Shown here: one piece after another, positions 40,898 to 52,500 of the stretch
Numbering within the stretch: the first letter of the stretch is position 1
Layout: every line of letters starts with the position of its first letter
Origin: Mesostigma viride
Lineage: Eukaryota; Streptophyta; Mesostigmatophyceae; Mesostigmatales; Mesostigmataceae
Reading direction: 5' to 3'
DNA length: 64,000 bases
NCBI GenBank assembly: GCA_009746045.1
Contig: RPFO01000348.1
Span: 1,243,801-1,307,800, forward strand
Notes under the pieces: model-generated
Seen by the model: only the letters and a program-made list of their open reading frames with translations
Told to the model about the DNA's origin: nothing
Databases searched by the model: none
Position numbers and translations under genes: made by a program

Positions 40898-42899
40898 TTC
40901 GTCATTGAATTGAATTGAATTGAATTGTAACATAACTCCGTTGGGAGTATATGTAGCACATAGCCCAGAGAAGGGGCATATGGCCTATCATACATTCTAG
41001 GCTACTTCATGCAAGGGTGGGAATGTAAGCTACCCCTGCTCTAGGTGCACCAGGGCACCTGCACCCTCATGGTCTATCACGCTATGCCCGGGTAAGGGGG
41101 GAGCATGCCTGTGAGGGAGGAAGATCATCATGGCTATACAAGAGCTAGGACATGGCTTCTCGACAGAGAGCATCTCTCTGCATGGCATAGCATGGCTCAA
41201 TTCTTAATGCAACATCCATGGGGGTCCCGTTATAGGCAGGGCTTGGCTAAATTCTGTAGACAACATCCATGGGGGCCATTATGGGCGCACATGCGCGTGG
41301 GCCACATGCTAGGCTAAGCCTGACTAATCTACACTACTGGTATGAATTCCCTAGTCTGGGGTGGCAGGAGGGGGCTGCCAGGGCTTGTGGTCAACGTGGA
41401 TGACCGCCCCCCTCCAGTATACCGGCTTCCCCCCTGCGCTGTGCCGGAGCTGAAGGTAGGTCGGCCATAGCTCGCGTCGCCGCTGTTGCTGAGCCAGGGT
41501 CAAGTCGTCGTCCAGCGTGAAGCGAGTCCTCGAGAGCTTCTTGCGGCATTTAAGGAACGACAGCTTGTCCGCCATGTACTTAAAGGTGAGGAGCACGGGT
41601 GCCGGGCCAGCCTTCCCCCGCGCGCGGGGGAGGCGGACAGCCGACACGTCCAGCTCACCAGCGAGTAGCATGGGGGCAAGAATGTCGCGCTTAAATGCCT
41701 CAAGAAGGCCCGTGGAGGTCTCACCTGCCGGCTGGTCGAAGTGCTTGACGATGACATTGTGGCTGCGCCGGGCGATGTCGGTTTCCTCGCGAAGGTCGAG
41801 GGCTTGTTGCTTTAGTTGTGCCGAGATGGTGGAGGTGGTGGAGGTGGTGTGCTGCTTAAGCAAGTCCGCCCAGGTGGAGGGAACATCACTGGCCGGGCCA
41901 GCAGGTGCCGGCTGGGCAGCGATTTCCTGCACCGCTTGGGCGGTGAGGCCGGCGGTGTCATGCAAGCTCTCAAGGGCGGTGGCGGTGGCTTGAAGGCGTT
42001 GGTCGACGTCGAGGAGCTGGGCTTTGATGTCGGCAGTGAAGGCGGAAACGGCGGTGGAGGTGGAGGCGGCGGCGGTGGAAATGTGAGGAAGTTCAGCAGT
42101 CAGCGTGCCGCCGATTGCTGAAATGTCGGCAGCAAGGGGGGTCACGTGCTGCTGAAAGGCTTCCGTCAGGATGGAACGGAGTGTGGGGGCGGAGATGGAT
42201 GGAGCCCAGATCTCGCCGTCAGAGCGCTGGAGAAGGGAGTTGAGGACGACGTGCTGGAGTTCGGGGCGGGAGCAGCCAAGCATGGCGCCGGAGGCTAGCC
42301 AGGGGCTGCCGTTGCTGCAGAGGAGGCGACCTTGGTCGGAGAGATGGAGGCACAGGTCGTAAAGCGAGGCGTAGTCCCCGAAGAAGATGCAGTCCATAGC
42401 ATCCTCAGGAGACATGTTGTTCCAGTCGTGGTCATCGACCTTGAAAGGGTGGAACCGAAAGCGCGGTTCCGAGGGGCGGGACCATCCTGTTTTGTCGGCT
42501 GGGCGGGTGCGTTTCGGGTCAGGCGATGCCGATGGCGAGGCTTTAAGCCCGGGAGGTTGCTGGGTGGCTACCAGTGCACGACTAGTGTCACCGCTGCCTG
42601 CCGGACCTGATGGCGAAGCTGCAGCCGAAGCTGCCGCATTTTCATGGGCGAGCGCATCCGCCAAACTGCGTTGCGTCAAAGGACGTTTGCTCGTCATATA
42701 TTGCGTGTTAGATTCGGAAAATTATATCAGCATGTGCGTCTTAGAAAGACGAAGCGATAGTGATATTCACAGCTGAATTTGGGGCTCAAACGTGAAAGTT
42801 ATGAGCTCCGCCGTCAGCCATGGCTACCTCGTGGCTCGTGGCTCGTATTTCGTGATATATCAGTGATAATGTCATTGATATATCAGTGATTCGTCATTG
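40898..42899 (-). mobile_element. Complete ORF1-only retroelement with 10-bp target-site duplication
   Basis: TTCGTCATTG occurs at 40898-40907 and again at 42890-42899 and brackets an element of about 1.98 kb. In minus orientation it has a 5' UTR (42889-42698), one intact ORF (42697-41351), a 3' UTR (~41340-40925) ending in the hairpin ACTCCCAACGGAGT, and an (AATTC)n tail. There is no RT, endonuclease or RNase H sequence between ORF1 and the 3' end. The first bases of the tail (ATTG) overlap the direct repeat, so the exact junction is ambiguous by a few bases. This is the structure of a non-autonomous LINE derivative comparable to mammalian HAL1, mobilised in trans. Confidence 0.75.
41351..42697 (-). 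CDS. LINE ORF1-type RNA-binding protein, intact
   Basis: 448-residue open frame from ATG 42697. The N-terminal ~60 residues are Ala/Ser/Pro-rich and disordered (SPSASPDPKRTRP). A helical region around 195-245 with heptads (TADIKAQLLDVDQRLQATA) suggests a coiled coil for trimerisation. An RRM-like fold follows at about 300-375 (NVIVKHFD near its start, then AVRLPRARGKAGPAPVLLTF). The C-terminal domain has DDDLTLAQQQRRRELW and VYWRGAVIHVD, resembling the basic CTD of L1-type ORF1p. Such proteins coat retroelement RNA and act as nucleic-acid chaperones. It belongs to the same family as the broken copies at 30045, 36697 and 10941. The intact frame suggests recent insertion or selection in cis. 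No zinc knuckle is seen. Confidence 0.8.
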   Translation of the reverse strand: MTSKRPLTQRSLADALAHENAAASAAASPSGPAGSGDTSRALVATQQPPGLKASPSASPDPKRTRPADKTGWSRPSEPRFRFHPFKVDDHDWNNMSPEDAMDCIFFGDYASLYDLCLHLSDQGRLLCSNGSPWLASGAMLGCSRPELQHVVLNSLLQRSDGEIWAPSISAPTLRSILTEAFQQHVTPLAADISAIGGTLTAELPHISTAAASTSTAVSAFTADIKAQLLDVDQRLQATATALESLHDTAGLTAQAVQEIAAQPAPAGPASDVPSTWADLLKQHTTSTTSTISAQLKQQALDLREETDIARRSHNVIVKHFDQPAGETSTGLLEAFKRDILAPMLLAGELDVSAVRLPRARGKAGPAPVLLTFKYMADKLSFLKCRKKLSRTRFTLDDDLTLAQQQRRRELWPTYLQLRHSAGGKPVYWRGAVIHVDHKPWQPPPATPD

Positions 42900-43374
42900 C
42901 TTCAAGCAATCCAACAAGACAGCGTGATAAAGGAATCTGACACCAATGATGCTGACTCAGATCGAATCAACTCCACCACGCTACGGCAGCAACAAGGCTA
43001 AACCTGCAATTGGAGTCAACCACCCCAACATATCCAGGCCAGGACGCACACTGGGCTGGCATGAAAGGCCAGGGCGCCCACATTGGCTGCATACAGTGCA
43101 AAGCATGCATTTGTGCGCAAGTAATGAACTCCCCACCTGGAACACACGGGGACGGTAGCAGATGGACAATAAAACCGGTATTTCCTATCCCTGATCACCC
43201 CTAGAGACCTATGGCGCATTAGGATTGGATGAGGTCACGTCATCCACCAAAAATTGCACCTTCTCAGGCTTCAAAACAGGCTCTGAAGCAAGCTCCCTGC
43301 ACACTCCATGCTGCTCCTTATTCGACTCAGTTCACCGCATCGCGGTACGACATTGGATTGGCTTTGCCATGGCC
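42900..43374. other. 3' flank of TOC159, no gene seen
   Basis: Downstream of the TOC159 stop on the minus strand. Short inverted and direct TGATATATCAGTGAT motifs occur at 42850-42890. Nothing else is supported. Confidence 0.4.
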
Positions 43375-46300
43375 TCATTCCCTCCTACGCCCGAAGACGG
43401 CGTTGAAGAGGGGGATGAGGCCAAACAGGGCAAGCTGCAGGCAACGAGAGCACGTGGGCACGCACAAGTCCACAACATCACATGTCATGTGGGATAAGAG
43501 TGTCCACTTTTCTTACAAACAAGGACAGTGAGAAAAATATCTGGCCCCACATCACACCAAGGAAAGCCTTCTCAACACGAAAGCTCCTACCATGGCTAAA
43601 TAAAACCCAGACGCAAGCTGCAAAGGTCAAGACATACCAAGCCTGGCTATCTCAGACCGCCGTCTCCTTCAAGTATCATCAGGTCAGCCAAGCCAGAAGA
43701 GGAAGAGGGTTATCAACCCATGCTAATTGACCAGGATCTTCACTCTACTAACAGCCCATGCGCCACTTGAAAGGCCTAGCTAAGAGTGGGACGCAATGGC
43801 TGGCTCACCTTGACTAATCATTCATTAATAATATAAGAGATGACAGAGGAAGTGGCCATTTTAATCACTTTAAAGCTATAAGAAGGGCATGGTGACAACC
43901 CATGCCCGTGGGTGACTATGACGGCTTGCGAGACCAGCAGGTAAGCAGCCTATTTAGTAAGGCAAGGGAGATCGGAGATCGGAGATCGATGATGGGGATG
44001 CAAGCAGGTGTCTATGCCCCAAACCCCGTACCCCACGGCACACACTCGCACCTTGAGGTTCTCATTGGAGCTGGCGCGGAGCGACACCTGTCCCGCTCCA
44101 CGGCTGTCGCCGGGAAACAAGCACGGAAGCGAGGACATAAAGTACGTGACAGGCAGAGTCAGAAAATGCTGACAACACTCATGTCCACCTGATCATGCAG
44201 ACAACATGCAGAGAATGAGTATGAACGCGGGAAGGAGCAGGATGCATCTTCCTGTGTTGGTGAGGAGCAGGATGCAAATCTTCCTTATAGAGAGTAGAGA
44301 GAGCACCAGCCCTAGTCCTATTTGTCACGTCCCCTCTGTAACAGGGATCCCCTATGCAGTGTATGCTGTTGTGCACAGGAAACAAACACGATGCACGTTT
44401 GCACACCAGCACAGAAACGCGCGCACACACGCAATTCCATCCTAATGTCTTCTGTCATCCATGGCTAGGCACAGCTCCAGGCACAAATGATACTACTGGC
44501 AGTTCTCCCCTAACACACCTGTTCAGGTTGGCGCGCGCGGTCAGCATCGTCTTGTTCCAGTTGAACTGGCTCTGCACGTTGCCGCCCAGCGCAACGTCGC
44601 CGCGCCAGTTCATGAGCGACGCGCCCATCGTCGTGCGTGTGCTGGGAGGGGGGAGGGGGGGGGGGGGGAGGCGCAGGTGATGAGAGGGGTAGGTGACGAG
44701 TAGCATCGGAAGACGGGTGAATCCACAAGCATGCATAGCTCACCATGAGGAAGGCAGGAGGGGGAGAGCTCACACGACGAACGCATGAGAACAGCACGCA
44801 CACTTTGTCTTTCCCAGGGGACAAAAACAACCCGGGCGTAAGGCGGGGGGGGCCGACACACGCCCCCACACGCTCTGCCAATGACCCTATATGCCAATGT
44901 GACAACCAGCGCAGGCCAGAAACAAAATTAAGTAATTTATTTAGTATTAGTACTGGTGTTGGGAACCGTGTGCGTCTTTCCCAATATTCTTCCTGTATTC
45001 CTCATTTCCCATTACTATTCCCATTAACAACAGGGTCTCCAAACACCCACCATCCCAATATACTTCCTGTATTCCTCATTCCAACCGCTGCCCACGTACT
45101 TGTAATTGGGGTCAGAGCGCGTGAAGACTCGCTACCCTCTTCCCAAACCAGCAGCTGGGCCTATACCACAGACACTCCGGACAGGCATTCTGCTTGTTCG
45201 GGCTGGTGCGCGTGACGACATCCTCCTCCAATCCCAACCCACAGATTCTCCTTATGCCCACCATCCCTGCATCCACGAATCCAATGCATGGGAAATGTAC
45301 CTGTCACTTGGGTCGGTGCGCGTGAAGAGCGTCTCCCCTATTCCCATTACTATTCCCATTACCAACAGGGTCTCCAAACACCCACCATCCCAATAGAAGG
45401 GAAACCTACTTGTCATTGGGGTCGGTGCGCGTGAAGACCGTCTCCATGTTGCCTCCAAACGCCGTGTCGCCACGCGCACGGATGGTGCCGCCGCTCAAGA
45501 CCAGCTTCACACCCTTGCGCATGCGCCACCTGGCACAAAAGAGGGGAAGGGGGGGGGGGGTGCCACGAGCACAACGCACAGTGACATTAGCAAACATGCA
45601 CGAACATGAGCTAACTTATATACGCTGGCATGAGCAACACACAAGCTACTACCATACGCTGGCTGACGCAAACCATAAGCTATGGCTACCATACGCTAAG
45701 ACACAAAAATAGCAAGGGGCAAAGTGGCAGCCAAGAGGAGAAGAGGCCTGCTGGGGGCCTGCGCAAGGGCGGACGATGAGCTCTCTCCAGGTCGCACATG
45801 TGATGCATTGGACCAACGAGTGTGGGTGACAGGCGTGGGTACCATGGATGCGAGATAGCACAAAACAACGGTACACTGACAACCATGTACTGAGGGAGGG
45901 CGGGAAAATCCGGTGGGTTGGCATTCCTGGCTGGGTCACCCTTCAAGGAAAACAAAAAGGACACTTAAACAGGACAAAGGAAAACATCAGCCCTGGGCAG
46001 TCTGCCTGCCCCCACCACATGCGATTCAAATGTTGACTTGAACAGACCAACTGACTCGTATGGATTGACGTATTTATCATCCATCCAACCAACCATCCAT
46101 CGAATCAAATGGACAAAGAACTGCGCGGCTGCCAGACCTGTCCTCCAGCTTGCAGCCGACGGCGAGCGTGCCCGCGACCAGCGATGAAGACACACCCACA
46201 ATGGTCTGCGCACACAGCCCAGGAGGAAAGAGGGAAGTGACATACAGCATAGCAGGCAGGAGGGGGGCGGGGGGAAGGCATCAGGCAGCAGGCAAGAGAG

Positions 46301-49300
46301 GAAGGACGTGGCTTTCTGGGCAGGTATGTGATGCCCGCCCAGGAGAAGATGAACGAAAAACCGCTTCGTTAGTTTGAAAAGATGTCCATAGTCACACCGT
46401 GTTGTAAGATACCCACCGTTCAATAAGGAACCTAAGGGGGGCAACAAGGAAGGCAAAGTGGGGGCGGCAAGGGGGTCAGAAGTGACCCAAGCCTGCTGAA
46501 GTAGTGAAGGCCTGTTACAGTGACCACAAAGGCCCATACACTGCCCCAACCCTGCGCCCCCGTTTACCTTGCTCTTCTTGCCCATCAGCCCACACCTTTA
46601 GGTACCTTGCACCAAATATGTGCGCCCCTATACCTTGTACTTGTGCCACCCCACACACCGCTTTACCCTATTCTACTGGCTCATCGCCTCACACCGCTGT
46701 TACCTTTTCTACTGGCCCATCGCCCCACCCCCCCTTACGTGCTCCAACAACCCATCCCTGCACACCACCTTCTCCCTTGTTCTTCTGTGCACACAACCCC
46801 GTTATCTTGCTCTACTGGCCCATCACCCCAACAGCAAAAATCACCTTCCCTGGTTCTTGCCCATAGCCCCTGACCCCCCACCCCCACCTCACCTTGTTCT
46901 TCTTGGCGGTGCGCACACGCGTCTCGCAACGGGTGGTGTACGCCATGTCCTTGCCAACCTGCGGGCGGCAGCACAAGGCGCAGGGCAACAGGCACACAGG
47001 GATGTGGGGTGCAGGGAAACTTCAGCTCACGCATATGGAGCGCGTGTGAGCACAGCACAGGTATGAGGCATGTTTCCGTCATTTGTGCGCAGGTGTAGGG
47101 TTCGCGACCTTGCCACGCCCCACCAACTACCCCCTCACTCAACGCCCGCCCTGCTGCGGAGAACAGCATCGTACGCCAGAGCTCAAGGACACGGAACCTC
47201 ACACTGCCAACCATCGTCAGTGTTGGATGCCCCAGTGTCGCATGCACTAGCAAGCACACACAACTACTTGGTGCATTTTTGCATTACTGCCTTGTTAGGT
47301 ACAGGCATTACAACATACGGCTGACACCTACGCTGAGGCTCCTGCGACGCCCATGAATCTGCCCAGAGGGACGCCCACCAGGCTCCAACATAAATAACAC
47401 CGCCGGGTTTACCACCCCTTGCCTCACTCAACCACCCACCGTCTGCACGTCGATGCCTGCCGTTGTCACTGCCTTGTCCCCGTGACGGATGGAAGCGTCC
47501 GACTCAAGCGTGATGCTCATGTCCTTCTTGTCCTTTGAGATCTGGGGGGAGGGAGGGGGAAAGGGCAGAAGGGGGGACAGGGGAGAGCTGGGGTAAGAGC
47601 AGTGAGAGGGCACGGAGGGGGCATGAGCAGGGGAGAGTGAAGAGCAGGGGTGGGCTTGGGCAGCAGGGGAGGGCGAGGGCAACTCACCACACACAACACC
47701 AAATGAAGTCTCGGCCACACACCCCCAAATGAAGTCTCGGCCCCGCCCCATTATACTACCACACCGCAAGAAAAATTAGCCGCTGGCCATAGGATCTAAT
47801 CGCCTACGCTGGCCCCTTGCATGCTTGTCGCGCTCACCTGTCCGTTGAAGTTGGCGGGTGTCTTGCCCTTGAGCATGAACGGCTTTTCTACGGAAAAGCC
47901 GTCAATGCCGCTCTCGTGGTCCCACCCGTGCGCCTCGACGATCGGGCGCACCATCCACTGTTGTGGCCATTAACAACAGACATCAAATAGTAGGCATTAG
48001 GAATTAGCATTAGAATTAGGCATAAGGCATTACGCGAGGGGCGTGCGTCCCGAGGCGTGAGCGCGAGGCGTGCGGCACCAAACACCAGGCATGTAGGGGG
48101 CTGGAATCGTCTAAATTATATCTCGAGGTTGTCTACATCACATCCTTCGACCCACCTGTGATGCAAATACAACTCTACAATAAAACCTCTCATTGATGCC
48201 ATATTACATCCCACCCACCTGGTTGGCGCTCTCCAGGAAGCGGTAGCGGTGGCCGGGGTTGTCGCTGTCGAACGAGGGGGGGAGTGCTGGGTCGGGCGCC
48301 GGCACCGCCACCTAGACACATGCCCCGATGCACAGTCACATAAGCACACAGTATATTGTCGTCAGAACAGAAAGCAACCAACGTGAAAACGCTATCGGCC
48401 CGAATATGAGATTCCGCGGAACACAGAAAGTAAGAAAGCCCAGAAGCTACGAGCATGGAATCGAACATAGGACCTTCGGCATGATTTCGCGGCTATGTGA
48501 GTCTCCTGATCCGAAGGAATCTCACGTAACGTTTCGAAACAGCCCAACTGCGCAAAACCTCTTTACCCAAGAGGGGTGGCAATATGTCCGATATTGCTGA
48601 ATCTATAGAAGATGAGTCACCACTAGACCTATTTGCGCAGGAGTACTACGCACGGACCTACGCGATATTCTATTATCACACACTATATATAATATCACAC
48701 AGTATATATACATATACAATCACATTAGCACACAATTATATATATTCGCATAAGCACACACATACACACATGGGCGTGCACACAAGGGCGGATTGGGCAA
48801 GGCCACTGATACTGCCCATCAAGGAAAGGGGGTAGCAACCCACCCACCATGAGTGTGACTACGGACTACTGTGATCGTTGTGAATTTTATGAACACAGCT
48901 ACCGCGTTGGCACTGCCATTGATGATGGCAATAACAGCCGCGATAACAGAAATTGGTGCCCTGGCAACTGGTGTGAATTTTTATTAACTGGTGCTTCGAT
49001 GTTATTTCTCTTATCTGTTGTTTCAAGCACGCTGCACCACCCACATTTGGCGGACCCTACTTGGTGTGCAGCACACAGACAGGACATCGCACGGCCATCG
49101 ATGGTGTCATGGCCCCCATTGGCTACGGCACCCACCTGCTTTGACTGCTCGTCCATGTGACCCCTCACCCACCTGCTTTGACCAGTCGTCCACTTAATGC
49201 CCCACCCACCTGCTTTGACCGCTCATCCTCTGCGGGCTCGGCCTCCTCCGCATACTCCTGCACGGGCAAAAAAGGATGGGCACGGATGCAAGCAACAAGA

Positions 49301-49436
49301 GTGGGCACAGGCACGGACATATGGGCATACGGGCATGCGCAGCAAAAATGTAAGGACACAGTAACTGCATGGGGTGGATAACTGTTCTTGACACCCACAA
49401 CACACACAGACACAGACACACACACGCACACACACA

Positions 49437-49509
<73 letters not shown>

Positions 49510-52500
49510 GGCTGCACAGAGAATGGACTTGAGGGGATGGTTTTAGGAAACGGAAAAGCTCCCAGTTCGCTAGAAGCAGGGCAAAAAGTACTCCGCTGGC
49601 GAGCATCCCAGAAACAAGGCTACCGGGTGACCACTGCCAGAGACAAGGCTACCGGGTGACCACTGCCAGAGACAAGGCTACCGGGTGACCACTGCCAGAG
49701 ACAAGGCTACCGGGTGACCACTGCCAGAGACAAGGCTACCGGGTTACCACTGCCAGAGACAAGGCTACCGGGTGACCACTGCCAGAGGCAAGGCTACCGG
49801 GTGACCACTGCCAGAGACAAGGCTACCGGGTGACCACTGCCAGAGACAAGGCTACCGGGTGACCACTGCCAGAATAAAAGTGAAGGCACTGTCACGGGCA
49901 GAAGCCTGGAATACGGGGCAGAAACAGTGAGGACTGAGCACGCAAGCAGCAGGAGCGCGCAGGCGTTGCAACCTAATGCATAGAGGGGTGGGATTCCAAT
50001 TTCCATTTCCTCTCTTTTCCTTTCTCTTTTTCGGACTGACGCCCGGGTCACTCAGCTCACCTCCTCCTGCATGGCCTTGCGCGGTGCCCGCGAGGTGATG
50101 AGGGAGGACAGCAGGAAGGGCAGCGGGGGCACCTTGTTCTTCCCCCCGCCACCAAACGACCGGCCAGCCGCGTTCTCCTGCAACCAACCAACCAACCAGA
50201 CCGCATACATGCATCCATCACGTACACACCCTCCCAGAGGGTATGTCGAACAGGAGGCCAAGCGCACGTCGAAAAAGAGGTGAACAGGACACAGTCAGCG
50301 AGGCGGTGCAGAGCCCAGGAAGAGCCCAGCAAGGAACAGACCGTGGGTACACATATTCATATAGACACGGACTGTGACTAAAACTGTAAATGTACTCCAA
50401 TATAAAAACATACAAATCCTTAAACTACAATCCAATATAAAAACATACAAATTCTAAAACTACAAACACTGACTCTTGACCAAAAATGTAAGATACAACA
50501 AGATAAAATACACAAATCCTACTCTACATATAATACTAAACACGGAGAGTGACCACGCACCACGTACACAGCCTGCTGTCCACAGGACAATCACAAGAAG
50601 ATACGATCCGGAGGGGGCTAAGCATGGGCGGGCATCCAGTACCCGTGTACACCGTCCCTCTATCACTACACGCTGACCCCATGCAGGTTGAGCGGCGCGT
50701 TGGTCCACATGCCCAGTCTACACCGTATCCGTCCATACCTCCCTACAAACCAGGGTTGGATCCCTGAGCAGGGACTGCACTGGGAATGGACTGGAGGACA
50801 AGGACGCGGACTGGAGTACCGGGACGAGTACCGGGGCCTACCCGTCCTGGTATGTGCGAACCCAACAAGACTTTCTACTACTCCCAGTTGCGCTACTCAC
50901 AAAATTCAGGTACTCCCTGTGCCGCTACTCGCTCACCTTCGAAATCTCCGGCATAATCTCCCGGTCCCGGTACTCGCCCCTTTGACACATTTTCGGGAGT
51001 ACCTGGTCCCGGTCCCGACACCTATTTCCGGTCCCGGTCCTGGAAACCAGGGATACAGCCTTACTAACCTTTACTAACTACACCACCCCTCCAAGCCTAC
51101 TCCGCATGCTATCCCCACACGCTGTTTCTCCACACGCTGTTTCTAGTCGCTGCCCACCTGCAGGTTGAGCAGTGCGTTGGCCTCGGTGAGGATCTTGGAC
51201 GCAAAGCAGAGCAGCAGCAGCTGCGGCTTCCAGATCTGGCCGTTGGGGAGCACCTTCTGGCCTGCGCGGTTTTGCCGGCACGCCGCGTGGTTCTCCACCT
51301 GATGCGTTCGATGAGGGTTTCGGGCACATGGCCGCGCGCATTGGGGCATGGGGCACGTGAGCGCGCGCATTGGGGCATGGGGCACGTGAGCGCGCGCATT
51401 GGGGCATGGGGCAAGTGGCCGCGTGCATTGGGGCATGGGGCAAGTGAGCGCGCGCATTGGGGCATGGGGCAAGTGGCCGCGCGCATTGGGGCATGGGGCA
51501 AGTGGCCGCGCGCATTGGGGCATGGGGCAAGTGGCCGCGCGCATTGGGGCATGGGGAAAGTGGCCGCGCGCATTGGGGCATGGGACACGTGAGCGGGCAT
51601 TGGGGCATGTTGGGGGCGGCATGAGGTCGTGTGAGGATGCAGGCTGCAGGAACATGTGGGGCGTGCGGGGTATACAAATGCAGGCAGACGCCACCGTGGT
51701 GGCTAACCAGCGAAACATTGTTACTACCGCTCACCAGCGAGACTTGACAAGCACATCCAAATGCACTACTAGCATTACAAATATATATCCACGACTAGCA
51801 ATTTAGACACCCACATTGTCTCATACTCGTTGACCAGATGTCATCTTCCGATTTTAAAAAAATGAGACTAGAGCACACCATCCTTGCCACTCACCAGCGA
51901 GACAACGAAACCAACAGAGAAGAATGACCGCGTGCCACTCACCAGCGAGACCGGGTTCATGAGCCGCATGTCGCCGGCCGCCTGCCGGATCATCTGCTGC
52001 ACCGCGTGCGAGCGCTGCGCCACGTACATCTCGTAGCTGATGGGCATCGCATTCACGCCCTCGGGGGGGGCTGACGCGCCATGCGTCAGCACCACGATCG
52101 CGTTGAACCAGACGGAGGCGCCGAATGTGGCGGTGATGGTGCGCAGGAGGGGCAGGTCGCCGTAGTCCTTGTTCTGAGGGTAGAGGGGTTAGAGGGGGGG
52201 GGGGGGGGGCGGAGCGGAAAGAGAGGGGGGCAGGGGGTAGCCAAGAGGAGCAAAGGAGTGGCAGGTTTGTAAGCAACGAGGAAGACGTGGTCAAAGATCA
52301 GGCGCGCTATGAGGACTTATGCCACAGCTTTCCTTCACGCGTTGGCATGCTTGTGGGTGTTTCTTGGAAAAGGGAGACGTGGGCGGGGGAACGAAGTTTG
52401 GCAGCAAAGTCCAACATGGCACACGTTGGCCACACTCTCGCAGGCATTCCCAAAACGGCTGATGGCGGTGCATGCGGGGGTGTGACGGGTGCAAGGGTGT

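Noticed and set aside
48328..48600. Protein with PGIEHRTFGMISRLCESPDP-like sequence
   Set aside because: This is the translation of a tRNA-like B-box repeat that appears at several loci in both orientations; it is repeat DNA, not a gene.
49165..49659. Val-Cys or Thr-His dipeptide proteins
   Set aside because: Translations of the (CA)n microsatellite.
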